Shown here piece after piece: positions 15,653 to 22,716 of a stretch of 22,731 bases of DNA. Under the pieces are notes generated by a model. The model saw nothing but the letters and a program-made list of their open reading frames with translations. It ran no database searches and was not told where the DNA came from. Each line of letters opens with the position of its first letter. Within the stretch, counting starts at the first letter, position 1. The position numbers and the translations under genes were made by a program. This DNA comes from a virus. Where the stretch lies: positions 1-22,731 of the IMG/VR virus record IMGVR_UViG_3300044991_001677; one strand, given 5' to 3'.

Positions 15653-15837
15653 CACTTGCCTCCGATCATCGCCATGCCGCCGCCGACTACAGCGCACCCA
15701 GCCGCGATGGCCAGCGCGGTCACATCGGCGTCGCCGAGTTCCGTGTCCGCCAGCCCCCCCATGCAGCCCACCATCGCCAAGGCCGCCACGCCTGCCAGCC
15801 CGATCATGAACAATCCCGTCTTCCAGTTGATCTGCAT
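15649..15837 (-). CDS. small membrane protein
   Basis: 62 residues, ATG 15837-15835, GGAG eight bases upstream. Two hydrophobic segments (about 9-27 and 40-57), each Gly/Ala-rich, are separated by an acidic turn (LADTELGDAD). The end GGKW overlaps the helicase start. The segment AMVGC at 21-25 is a weak lipobox-like sequence, so it may be a lipoprotein. Alternatively it is a two-helix membrane protein. Holin is possible by shape but no lysis gene is near. Function unknown. Confidence 0.6.
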   Translation of the reverse strand: MQINWKTGLFMIGLAGVAALAMVGCMGGLADTELGDADVTALAIAAGCAVVGGGMAMIGGKW

Positions 15838-15886
15838 TTCTCACACTCCGTCCGCGTGTAGGATGCGCGGCCCCCGGGTTGCTGCT

Positions 15887-16312
15887 TCAACGCATGACAC
15901 CGACCGCCAGCTTCAGGCGCATGGCGTTCAAGGCTACGATGCTGCTCATCGTCTTGCTTTCGGCGTCCGTCAGCCGGGCCGCGTCTGTCATGCTGGCCAC
16001 GGCGATGGCACGGCCGATGCACCGGCGGCCGGAATTCACGCGCGATGCCGCCCAGTTGATGCGCTCCCGGGGATCTGCGACCCGGATTCCGCCTTCGCCG
16101 TTGCCGATGGTCAGGAGGTTGTGCTGGCGGAACAACTGCTTGCGCCAGGCGCCCATGATGGTGCGGAAGCGGTTGCTTTTCGGGTCCATGTCGATGGCTT
16201 TGGCCACGTCTTCGAGGACGATGGTTGTTCCCTCCTTTGGCACGCCGCAGAACTCTGCGATGCGGTCAACGTCGATCTTGGTGGGGATTCCCCCGAGTGA
16301 TACGATGCTCAT
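15887..16312 (-). CDS. uncharacterised protein encoded next to the pentamer array
   Basis: 141 residues, ATG 16312-16310 with GGAG six bases upstream, 35 bp after the last array unit. The N-terminal half has a helix, then an SNRFRTIMGAWRKQLFRQHN segment followed by LLTIGNGEGGIRVADPRE, which looks like a winged-helix with a beta wing. The C-terminal half is helical and basic (RVNSGRRCIGRAIAV, LNAMRLKLA). A DNA- or RNA-binding role fits this, as does an array-binding role, but no family is recognised. Confidence 0.7.
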   Translation of the reverse strand: MSIVSLGGIPTKIDVDRIAEFCGVPKEGTTIVLEDVAKAIDMDPKSNRFRTIMGAWRKQLFRQHNLLTIGNGEGGIRVADPRERINWAASRVNSGRRCIGRAIAVASMTDAARLTDAESKTMSSIVALNAMRLKLAVGVMR

Positions 16313-16347
16313 TTCATGCTCCGTTCGTTGTCTGTTTTGCGCGTACT

Positions 16348-16698
16348 ACGCCGCGCCCCGTTCCTTGTTCCTCGCCTAGCCCCGCCGGGCCCTGCCACGC
16401 CTCGCCCGGCCACGCCGCGCCCAGCCTTGCCCCGCCATGTTCCTTGCCGCGCCCGGCCGAGCCGCGCCCTGCCGCGCCGTGCCTGTCCCAGCCGAACCTT
16501 GTTCCTCGCCTAGCCGTGCCTGGCCATGCCCTGCCGAGCCGAGCCGCACCGCACCTTGTTCCCTGCCCTGCCGAGCCTTGCCATGCCAAGCCTGACCCCG
16601 TCCCTCGCCTAGCCTAGCCAAGCCGAGCCCCGCCGTGCCCCACCTTGACCCACGCCGTGCCGAGCCGAGCCCAGCCCAGCCGTGCCACGTCCCTAGCC
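16348..16698 (-). repeat. GGCNN pentamer array punctuated by GG-NN-CNN heptamers (351 bp, non-coding)
   Basis: Read on the minus strand, the whole gap between two genes is a continuous chain of 5-nt units GGCNN, in which the last two bases vary. I count 59 pentamers: 53 are GGC-type, five have GGT and one has GGA. Eight 7-nt units carry two extra bases between GG and C (GGAACNN, GGGACNN or GGGTCNN). The heptamers open blocks of 7, 8, 7, 10, 11 and 13 pentamers, then two close heptamers and a last pair. Blocks run 16693-16652, 16651-16605, 16604-16563, 16562-16506, 16505-16444 and 16443-16372. The first pentamer contains the stop codon of the RAMP-like gene. ORFs across it exist only because stops are rare in such sequence. 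Units of 5 and 7 cannot keep a frame, so I read it as non-coding DNA or RNA. Confidence 0.92.
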
Positions 16699-17364
16699 CT
16701 TAACCTGCTCAACCTCAACGTCGAACCGCCCGAACTGCCCCGGCGCCGTCGGCGAACCAGGCCGCCAATCGCAAAGCCCGCAGTAGAAACCCGCGTGCTT
16801 CAAGATCGTCGTGAGCATCTCCGTCGTGATCTGCTCGTCCAGAACCGTCAGCGTCCCACCGCATGCCCAGGTGTCGAACCGCGGACGCACGCGGACATTC
16901 TTCGACGTACCGATACGCGCCCGCTTGCAGAACAGCGTGAAGCCCATCCCGGCCGCCGCCGCCTCGTGCTGCCCGAAGTCTTCCACCTCCCGCAGCGCCT
17001 CGATGTCCTTCCACAGAACGGCCGCGCCGTTGGCCAGCAGCGGCCAGCCGATCTCGTTGACGATGATCCCCGCCTGCGTCTGCCGCTGCATCGAACCCTT
17101 GCCCGTCGGCGCCGGACACTTCTTCCCGCCGTCGCGCAGCATGGTCATGAGGTTGTCGGCGTCGATGACCAACTGCTTCCCGTCGTGGTAGCAGTAGCCA
17201 ATCCACGTCCACGCTGGCGAACGGTCGTCGCCAGGCACGCTGAACTTCTTGTTCATCGGGTCTTTCTGCCACTTCCGGACTTCTCCAGAAGCCGTGATGT
17301 TGTCACGGTGCATCAGCAGCGGACTCGTTCCCGTCAGTGTCACTTTGTACGTTCTTGCCTTCAT
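16693..17364 (-). CDS. RAMP/Cas7-like putative RNA-binding protein
   Basis: 223 residues, ATG 17364-17362, GGAGA upstream, 27 bp after the ATPase gene. The N-terminus KVTLTGTSPLLMHR (7-20) has the look of the first strand and turn of RAMP proteins (TGxSPLLMH). The C-terminus carries a Gly-rich stretch (AGFYCGLCDWRPG at 191-203, then GQFGRFDVEV at 209-218) like the G-rich loop of Cas7, Cas5 and Cas6 proteins. In between lies a possible beta-alpha ferredoxin-like core (VRPRFDTWACGGTLTV, then a helix at 180-190). No HD, HEPN or other nuclease motif is visible. Its gene ends within the first unit of the pentamer array. The fold call rests on these two motifs and their spacing, so it is moderate, and there is no CRISPR array or other cas gene. 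Confidence 0.6.
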   Translation of the reverse strand: MKARTYKVTLTGTSPLLMHRDNITASGEVRKWQKDPMNKKFSVPGDDRSPAWTWIGYCYHDGKQLVIDADNLMTMLRDGGKKCPAPTGKGSMQRQTQAGIIVNEIGWPLLANGAAVLWKDIEALREVEDFGQHEAAAAGMGFTLFCKRARIGTSKNVRVRPRFDTWACGGTLTVLDEQITTEMLTTILKHAGFYCGLCDWRPGSPTAPGQFGRFDVEVEQVKG

Positions 17365-17391
17365 TCTTTCTCCATGTTGTTGTTGTTCACC

Positions 17392-18663
17392 CTACGAAAA
17401 ACTAACCTCTTCCTCGCGCTCGATACCGGTCCCGTCCTCGATGATGATCGAGCACTCCGAACCCGTCGAAACGCGCGTCCCAATCGCCTGGAGCCCCTGC
17501 GCCTCCAGCCAGGCCCCGAACGCCTCCAGCGTCGGCAGGTCCATCTGCTCGAGCCCGTCCAGCAGCACGAAGCCGCACCGTGGGTTGACACGGTGACAGA
17601 CGGCCGTCGCCACCCGCAGCCGCTCGGCACCGGACATGCAGTCCCACGCCCGCCCCTGGTAGACCAGTTCGCCATCCTCGATGGTGAGGCCATCGAGCGG
17701 CAGCGCGTGGGAGTCCAGCAGCGCCCGCAGATCGGCGCGCACCGTCTCGATCTGGCCTTGCAGGGCGTGGTACTCCTCGCCCAGGGCCTCGGCGTTGGCA
17801 AAGGCCGCCTCACGGCCGGCGTTGTCGCGCACCTTGGCGTTGTGGGCGTCGATCTCCTCCATCTGGAGCTTGAGCGTCGTCGTGTCCACCGGCGCCGCGT
17901 TGGCGGCCGATTCCTTCGCCAGCAGGAACTTGCCCTGCAGTTCGGCCTCGTCCTCCTCGGCCTTCTTCAGCGCGGCCCGCAGATCCGCCACCCGCCCTTG
18001 GGTCTGGGCAAGCTTGTAATCCAGCATGCCCGCCTGGTCCTTGGCCTCTCGCACCTTGGCGTTGTGCTGGAGGGCCTGCTCCATCTGCTTGACCATCGCG
18101 GCCCCGTCCATCGGCGCCACGCCGATGCCGTCGTGAAAGGGGAGGCTCTCGGCATGGCCCTTGGCCTTGACCTGCTCCCGCCCCTTCAGCAGCCGCTCCT
18201 GCTCGAGCGTCCGGATCTTCTCGTCGAACGGCTGCGTGTCCACGCCGATCACCTGCAGCAAGGTCTTGGCCTTCGCCTTGGCGTCGTCCCGCATGAACTT
18301 GCCCAGGTTCAGGGCCAGCTCGGCCAGCACGCCGTTGAGCAGCGTCTGGCCGGCCTTGGCGCCCTTCGGGTCCGTCACCTTCAGGTAGCTCCCCTTGCCG
18401 GTGAACTTGCGAGCGACCTCGATCCCGTTCGAGAGCGTCACGCGCACCTCGCCCGACTCGGCACCCTCGCGCACCGCGGCCGTCGGCTGGTACTTGTCGC
18501 CCAGCAGGGCCGCCATGATCGCATCCAGGACACTGCTCTTCCCCTGGCAGTTGTTCCCGCCGATCACGGTCAGGCCATTGGCCGCCGGCGTCATCCGCAC
18601 GGCCTTGACCCGCTTCACGTCGTCCACCTCGAGGTGGATGATCTTCACGGATGATTCGTTCAT
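17392..18663 (-). CDS. SbcC/RecF-like ATPase
   Basis: 423 residues, ATG 18663-18661, overlapping the previous stop as ATGA. Walker A GGNNCQGKSS (35-44) follows a beta-rich N-terminus with a typical RecF/SbcC order (KIIHLEVDDVKRVKAV). Residues about 155-315 are a coiled coil with two arms and a short turn region rich in Ala near 254-262. The C-terminal lobe has the ABC signature MSGAERLR (343-350) and Walker B FVLLDGLEQMD (365-375). That is the SMC/Rad50 head layout, with a short coil and no zinc hook. In phages such proteins accompany annealases and exonucleases for DNA repair or recombination. No SbcD-type nuclease is in the window. Confidence 0.8.
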   Translation of the reverse strand: MNESSVKIIHLEVDDVKRVKAVRMTPAANGLTVIGGNNCQGKSSVLDAIMAALLGDKYQPTAAVREGAESGEVRVTLSNGIEVARKFTGKGSYLKVTDPKGAKAGQTLLNGVLAELALNLGKFMRDDAKAKAKTLLQVIGVDTQPFDEKIRTLEQERLLKGREQVKAKGHAESLPFHDGIGVAPMDGAAMVKQMEQALQHNAKVREAKDQAGMLDYKLAQTQGRVADLRAALKKAEEDEAELQGKFLLAKESAANAAPVDTTTLKLQMEEIDAHNAKVRDNAGREAAFANAEALGEEYHALQGQIETVRADLRALLDSHALPLDGLTIEDGELVYQGRAWDCMSGAERLRVATAVCHRVNPRCGFVLLDGLEQMDLPTLEAFGAWLEAQGLQAIGTRVSTGSECSIIIEDGTGIEREEEVSFS

Positions 18664-19154
18664 GTGAAGCTCACCCCCTCATCTGCGGTTTCGGGCGGCA
18701 CGCTCATGTCCTCGGCGGTGGCAGCACCTTCCGGCGGATCCAGGAAGCGCTTGACCTTGTTGTTGGTGCGCGCGTCGCCTTCCTTGCCGGTCCAGTTCTC
18801 GACCGCGACAACGAGCTGCCCCGTGGCGCCGACGACCGCGTCCCAGTTCGGGACGATGCTCTCGCCGTGCTTGCGCTGGCCGATTGCCCGGAAGAACTCC
18901 CCGATCTTCCAGGCCGCCCGGGTGCTGAGCACCAGGTTCTCGCGGACGTATGTCGTCCCCTCGCCGGCGAGCCCCTCACACAGCAGTTCGACCTTGGCCA
19001 TCGGCTTCTTACCGTCGGCCGTCCTGGTCTTCTCGAGCTTCTGAACGACGAAGCTGCACGCCGTGTTGTCCGGCAGCGTTTCGAAGTGGTTGCTGTCGGC
19101 GTCGATGGCGTCATCCCAGCCGAGTGGTGCATCTGCTTCAATTTTCTTTTCCAT
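18660..19154 (-). CDS. DUF669-like protein, possible ssDNA-binding protein
   Basis: 164 residues, ATG 19154-19152 after AGGA. The centre (SCSFVVQKLEKTR-type strand, then KKPMAKVELLCEG, YVRENLVLSTRAAWKIGEFFRAIGQ) matches phage proteins of the DUF669 type, where a GWDDA opening, a strand-rich core and a W-K-x-x-x-F helix recur. The C-terminus is acidic (ADEGVSFT and before). That acidic end is typical of single-strand binding proteins that recruit partners. It lies between the annealase and the ATPase, which suits this role. Assignment by pattern and context. Confidence 0.55.
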   Translation of the reverse strand: MEKKIEADAPLGWDDAIDADSNHFETLPDNTACSFVVQKLEKTRTADGKKPMAKVELLCEGLAGEGTTYVRENLVLSTRAAWKIGEFFRAIGQRKHGESIVPNWDAVVGATGQLVVAVENWTGKEGDARTNNKVKRFLDPPEGAATAEDMSVPPETADEGVSFT

Positions 19155-19187
19155 GGTGTTCCTGTGCCTTTCGTTTCGATGATGGTG

Positions 19188-20072
19188 CTACTTGCGCGCC
19201 GCTTTGATCCGGGCGACGACGATCTCCCAGTTCCCCTTGCCACTCTTGGCGTCCTTGCCATCCAGCAGGGCCGCGACAATCTTCTCGCCCAGGTTATCGA
19301 TCTTCATCGACCCCTTGAGGATTCCCTTCGTGTGCAGGTCGGAGTCCAGCTCCTCGACCGTGATCCCCGCCGCCTCGCAGGCGTCGTACAGCCGCCCGTG
19401 GAAAGCCTCCTGCTGCGTATCGGGTACGGGCTCGGCCGCGGGCTGCGCGACAGGATCCTTCGGCGCCGGAGGTGGCGGCGGTGCGACTGGTTCGGCCGGA
19501 GGCATCGTCCCGACGCGCTTGGCTACCCGCGCCGGATCCAGCTGGGCCTTGGGCGCCGGCGCCGTGACAGGAGCGTGATCCGCCACATGCGAGGCCGCGT
19601 TGCCGTCATCGTCGTCATCGGCGCTGCTGACGCCGACCATTGCCGTGAGGCCGTAGCGGCGGCCGAACGTGACGAGCCCGCAGACCTGCTGAGCCGACGG
19701 CGGGATCTCCTTGCCAGCCTTCGTCCATTCGTTGTGGAGCAGGAAGGAGATCTTCGAGCTGATCGTCTGGCCGCTGATGTGCAGCAGCACGGTCGTGACG
19801 TGTACCATGCCGCCATCGACGCTGGGCAACTGCACGATCGACAGGCCGTTATTCGCCAGCGGCTCGCGGATGGAATCCCAGACCTCGGCAAGCGTCGAAT
19901 ACTTGCTGCCGAAGAAGGGGTTCGTGGCGTCCTTTCGCGCCGACTGCATGGCTCCCTGCGCTTTTGCCAGCGCAATGGCCAGCTTGTCGAGCGGCCCCTG
20001 AAGCGGGAGCGCTATGACTCCGGTCTTTGCCGATTCTATCTCGGCCTGATACTTGGCTTGTTCCTCGTTCAT
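19188..20072 (-). CDS. erf: ERF family single-strand annealing protein
   Basis: 294 residues, ATG 20072-20070, overlapping the ParB-like stop as ATGA. The ERF core is at about 27-155: LAIALAKAQGAMQSARKD, then TNPFFGSKYSTLAEVWDSIR (49-68) and EPLANNGLSIVQ (69-80), then QQVCGLVTFGRRYGLTAMVG. These are the typical order and spacing for P22 Erf and relatives. Residues 157-235 are an acidic then Pro/Ala-rich linker, and the C-terminal 60 residues form a charged helical domain (ACEAAGITVEELDSDLHTKG). It anneals complementary single strands during phage recombination or circularisation, and would work with the ssDNA-binding-like protein and the ATPase. Confidence 0.85.
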   Translation of the reverse strand: MNEEQAKYQAEIESAKTGVIALPLQGPLDKLAIALAKAQGAMQSARKDATNPFFGSKYSTLAEVWDSIREPLANNGLSIVQLPSVDGGMVHVTTVLLHISGQTISSKISFLLHNEWTKAGKEIPPSAQQVCGLVTFGRRYGLTAMVGVSSADDDDDGNAASHVADHAPVTAPAPKAQLDPARVAKRVGTMPPAEPVAPPPPPAPKDPVAQPAAEPVPDTQQEAFHGRLYDACEAAGITVEELDSDLHTKGILKGSMKIDNLGEKIVAALLDGKDAKSGKGNWEIVVARIKAARK

Positions 20073-21565
20073 TTCGCTTTTCCCTTCTTTCCGGCCCCGT
20101 GGGCCACAACCAACACATCGGCGTCAACGCCGAAAAACACCTCTGAGATACGATTCGCCTCGTCGTAGGCGCTATCGACGCGGATGATGGCGTCGAACGA
20201 AAGCCGGGCGATCAGCACCGGGACGATCTCGCACCACGCGTCGAACAGCACGGCGGTTTGCGAAGGATCCTTGCCCATCTTGTCCCAGGCTTCCGTGCTC
20301 CGCCACGGCTCATTGTTTTGCGTTCCGAAGACACACAGGCTCTGCAGCGCGAAGTGCTCGTCGTGAGTCTCGAACGGGCAGGGGTCGTCATGCGAAGCGA
20401 AGGCCGTCCGCTCCAGGTGGGCGACCACGCCATCGACGACCTTGGCCCGCCGCTTCTGCTCGGGAGTCGGCTGCTTCGGCGCCGGTGCATCGTCTTCGGT
20501 GGACTGCTTCCGTTCCGTGACGATGTTCACCTTGCGCAGCTTGCCGGTTTCGCCGATCAGGAAGCCGACCTCCGTGTTCGCGCCGGGCTTGGTCGCCAGC
20601 TCGACGTCCCATTTGGCGACGGTGCCGGGGACTTCGGCGAAGTCGTAGTCCCGCAGGATCTTGGCGCCAGGGTGCGCGCTCCGTACTTCCGCGATCGCAT
20701 TCAGCAGCGCAGAACGCGCATTGGCGTCGAAGCAAGCCTTGTCCAGGCACCGGCCCAGCTCGCAGCATTCGCCGCTGTCGAACAGATCCGGCTGGACGCC
20801 AGTCCGCTTCAGGCATTCCGCACAGGCCGCCGTGTCGAAGCAGACGCTTTTCAGCGAGTGCAGCTCCGCATGGATCTGGCTGCGGAGCCAGGCGGATGTC
20901 GGAACGCCGTTTCGATACACGTTCATCATCCGCTCTTGCACGTCGGGAAGCATCGTCGCCAGCAGCTCCAGGGCCTCGATGCTCATCTGCCCAACATTCG
21001 AATCGGCGTTGGCCAGCATCTCCTGGATGCTCGGTGACAGGTTGCGCAGGTTCGCCCGCCTCACCACCCACTGCCGCGATCGCCCCAGCCGGTCCGCCAC
21101 GTCCTGGGCCGTCCGCCCCGCGTCCAGCAGCGTGCCGACGCCGTCGGCCTCCTCCATCGGCGTCAGATCCTTGCGCTGCATGTTCTCGACGACGCACATT
21201 TCGCGGGCTTCCGCGTCGCTGGCCTCCACGACCATCGCGGGGATTGTCTTCATGCCCGCCCGTTTGCAGGCGAGGACGCGGCGTTCGCCGGCGATGATCC
21301 AGTAGCCTTTCGGAACCGTTCCAAGGCCGCCGCATTCGCGCACCGTGATGGGGTTCATGAGCCCGTGCACGCGAATCGAGTCCGCCAGGTCATCGAGCGC
21401 CGCGTCGTCGAAGTGGCGCCGCGTCTGGCACAATCCCCGTTCGATCAGCGACGCCTCGATTTCGCGGTACACGCCGGCGACGCGCGATGGCGTTGTCGCC
21501 CCTTCATCCCGTGAAATTACAGGCGGTTCCTGTGAAATTTCAGCCGCTTTCTTGGTCTTTTTCAT
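20069..21565 (-). CDS. ParB-like nuclease-fold / CTPase-type protein with Cys-rich region
   Basis: 498 residues, ATG 21565-21563. The ParB/Srx domain holds FDDAALDDLADSIRVHGLMN (52-71), the GERR motif (93-96), and ENMQRKDLTPMEEA (127-140). A helix-turn-helix follows (RTAQDVADRLGRSRQWV, 151-167). Then come a helical region and a Cys cluster (Cys242, 248, 251, 267, 268, 273, 278) likely to bind metal. The C-terminal 150 residues are unassigned. It may be a segregation-type or DNA-binding regulator; phage ParB-like proteins often have other roles. No ParA gene is seen. The ERF gene starts inside its stop. Confidence 0.75.
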   Translation of the reverse strand: MKKTKKAAEISQEPPVISRDEGATTPSRVAGVYREIEASLIERGLCQTRRHFDDAALDDLADSIRVHGLMNPITVRECGGLGTVPKGYWIIAGERRVLACKRAGMKTIPAMVVEASDAEAREMCVVENMQRKDLTPMEEADGVGTLLDAGRTAQDVADRLGRSRQWVVRRANLRNLSPSIQEMLANADSNVGQMSIEALELLATMLPDVQERMMNVYRNGVPTSAWLRSQIHAELHSLKSVCFDTAACAECLKRTGVQPDLFDSGECCELGRCLDKACFDANARSALLNAIAEVRSAHPGAKILRDYDFAEVPGTVAKWDVELATKPGANTEVGFLIGETGKLRKVNIVTERKQSTEDDAPAPKQPTPEQKRRAKVVDGVVAHLERTAFASHDDPCPFETHDEHFALQSLCVFGTQNNEPWRSTEAWDKMGKDPSQTAVLFDAWCEIVPVLIARLSFDAIIRVDSAYDEANRISEVFFGVDADVLVVAHGAGKKGKAK

Positions 21566-21596
21566 GCAATCTTCCGTCCTTTTCGTGGAAATCCAC

Positions 21597-22328
21597 TCAG
21601 TTCAGGTTTTCGCTTTCGCGCGCCTCGGCAACCGCAGCCGTCACCCGGCCGTCAATCTCGCCCGTCACGACCCGCAGCGGCTTCACCGACGGCTTCGGCG
21701 CCGCCTGCGCCGCCATGTTTGCGTTGTAGTCCTTCTGGTAGCGCCGGTTCTTCTCGGCGACGCACTCGGCAGAACAGCACTTCTGGATGGGACTCTTCCG
21801 CTCGAAGTCCTTGCCGCAGATGATGCACTTGGCCATCGAGTAGCCCGGCTTGGCCTTCGCCACGGCGCCTGGCTTGGCCGCCTTCTTGGGCACGTAGTTC
21901 TTCTTGGCGCGCTCTCGGGCGTAGCGGAGGTTCTTTTCAAGCGTGCAGGCGTCGCTGCAGCACTTCTGCACCGGCACCTTCTTGACAAACTCCTTTCCGC
22001 AGATCGTGCACGTCCCCATCCGCGGCTCGCGGACGAACTTGCGCGCCGGTGGCAGCTCCTTAGGCTCAATCGCGGGAGCGGGCTTCGCCTTGGCCGGCTT
22101 GGCAGCAGCTGGCGCCGCGGCCTTCAGCTTGGCCACCACTTCCGCCCGGGTGAGGCCGTGCTTGTCCATCGCGTTGTAGTCCTCCGGCATCCCGGCACCC
22201 GGCCCCTTGAACAAAGGGGTCTGCTGGCCCAACTGCTCCAGCACCTCGACCGCGTCCGCGATCTTGGTCAGTTCATCCGTGGCGATCTCGATCAGCACTC
22301 CGTTATCCGTCGTTCCTATCCGTTTCAT
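21597..22328 (-). CDS. protein with two copies of a Cys-rich zinc-finger motif
   Basis: 243 residues, ATG 22328-22326, overlapping the previous stop as ATGA. The N-terminal 35 residues are helical. Two near-identical modules follow: C(T/I)ICGK(E/D)F, then P(V/I)QKCCS..C with a basic KN(L/R)RY helix, separated by about 50 residues. Each supplies the CxxC and CCxxxC set of one zinc site and then a Lys/Arg-rich helix for nucleic acid. Ala/Pro/Lys-rich linkers lie outside the modules. It looks like a DNA-binding regulator. No named family. Confidence 0.65.
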   Translation of the reverse strand: MKRIGTTDNGVLIEIATDELTKIADAVEVLEQLGQQTPLFKGPGAGMPEDYNAMDKHGLTRAEVVAKLKAAAPAAAKPAKAKPAPAIEPKELPPARKFVREPRMGTCTICGKEFVKKVPVQKCCSDACTLEKNLRYARERAKKNYVPKKAAKPGAVAKAKPGYSMAKCIICGKDFERKSPIQKCCSAECVAEKNRRYQKDYNANMAAQAAPKPSVKPLRVVTGEIDGRVTAAVAEARESENLN

Positions 22329-22534
22329 GCCTTGTTCTCCTGGTTGTCCTTGTTCTCCTGTCCGAACCGCTCCATGTCCGTCAGCGCCTTCTGGCGGACA
22401 TTGATCAGCTCGGTTTCCTCCCTCGCCATGCGGGCGAGGATGCGCTGGCGGTTTCCGCGCAGCGAGATGAGCATGGCGTCGGCACGACCGAGGGCCTGCG
22501 CCGCCTCCAATGCCGCCAGCTGGTTGGTCGTCAT
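22325..22534 (-). CDS. small helical phage protein
   Basis: 69 residues, ATG 22534-22532, overlapping the previous stop as ATGA. It is almost entirely helix (LAALEAAQALGRADAMLISL, then RILARMAREETELINVRQKALTDMERF) with a charged tail. Coiled-coil or dimeric helical bundle is likely. Its gene and the two flanking it are translationally coupled. No family recognised. Confidence 0.6.
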   Translation of the reverse strand: MTTNQLAALEAAQALGRADAMLISLRGNRQRILARMAREETELINVRQKALTDMERFGQENKDNQENKA

Positions 22535-22716
22535 GCCGTCACCGCCTGCCGGATCCCGACGGCCTGCTCGATGAGCGTCATGATCTGGGCCGACTGGCTG
22601 CGGTTGTTGGCCACGGCCAGCCTGTTGAGCTTGTCGCGCAGTTCCAGCGGGATAAAGCCGCCGACGAACACGTAGCCGAGTTCCTTCTGGGTTTTCTTCT
22701 TGAGTCGTTTCTTCAT
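22531..22716 (-). CDS. small basic ribbon-helix-helix-like protein
   Basis: 61 residues, ATG 22716-22714 with GGAG four bases upstream. After a basic tail (MKKRLKKKTQKEL) comes VFVGGFIPLELRDKLNRLA, a short strand followed by a helix, then NNRSQSAQIMTLIEQAV. Strand, helix, turn, helix is the ribbon-helix-helix (Arc/CopG) layout used by small phage repressors. Gene edge and neighbours fit a regulator at the head of the early block, but the region upstream is outside the window. Confidence 0.6.
   Translation of the reverse strand: MKKRLKKKTQKELGYVFVGGFIPLELRDKLNRLAVANNRSQSAQIMTLIEQAVGIRQAVTA

Noticed and set aside
15653-15844. N-terminal extension of the SF2 helicase
   Set aside because: The extra 64 residues are Gly/Arg-rich and lie over the membrane-protein gene; the GTG at 15652 has the ribosome site and the family start.
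16225-16621. Long ORFs on both strands across the pentamer array
   Set aside because: They follow from stop-poor GC-rich repeat sequence; units of 5 and 7 bases shift frame, there is no ribosome site, and the products are Arg/Gly/Ala/Pro low-complexity.
16348-16698. CRISPR array
   Set aside because: No repeat of 23-40 bases with spacers; the units are only 5-7 bases long and no cas1, cas2 or effector gene is present.
18651-20168. A 505-codon plus-strand ORF
   Set aside because: It is antisense to the annealase and ssDNA-binding-like genes and has no recognisable family pattern.
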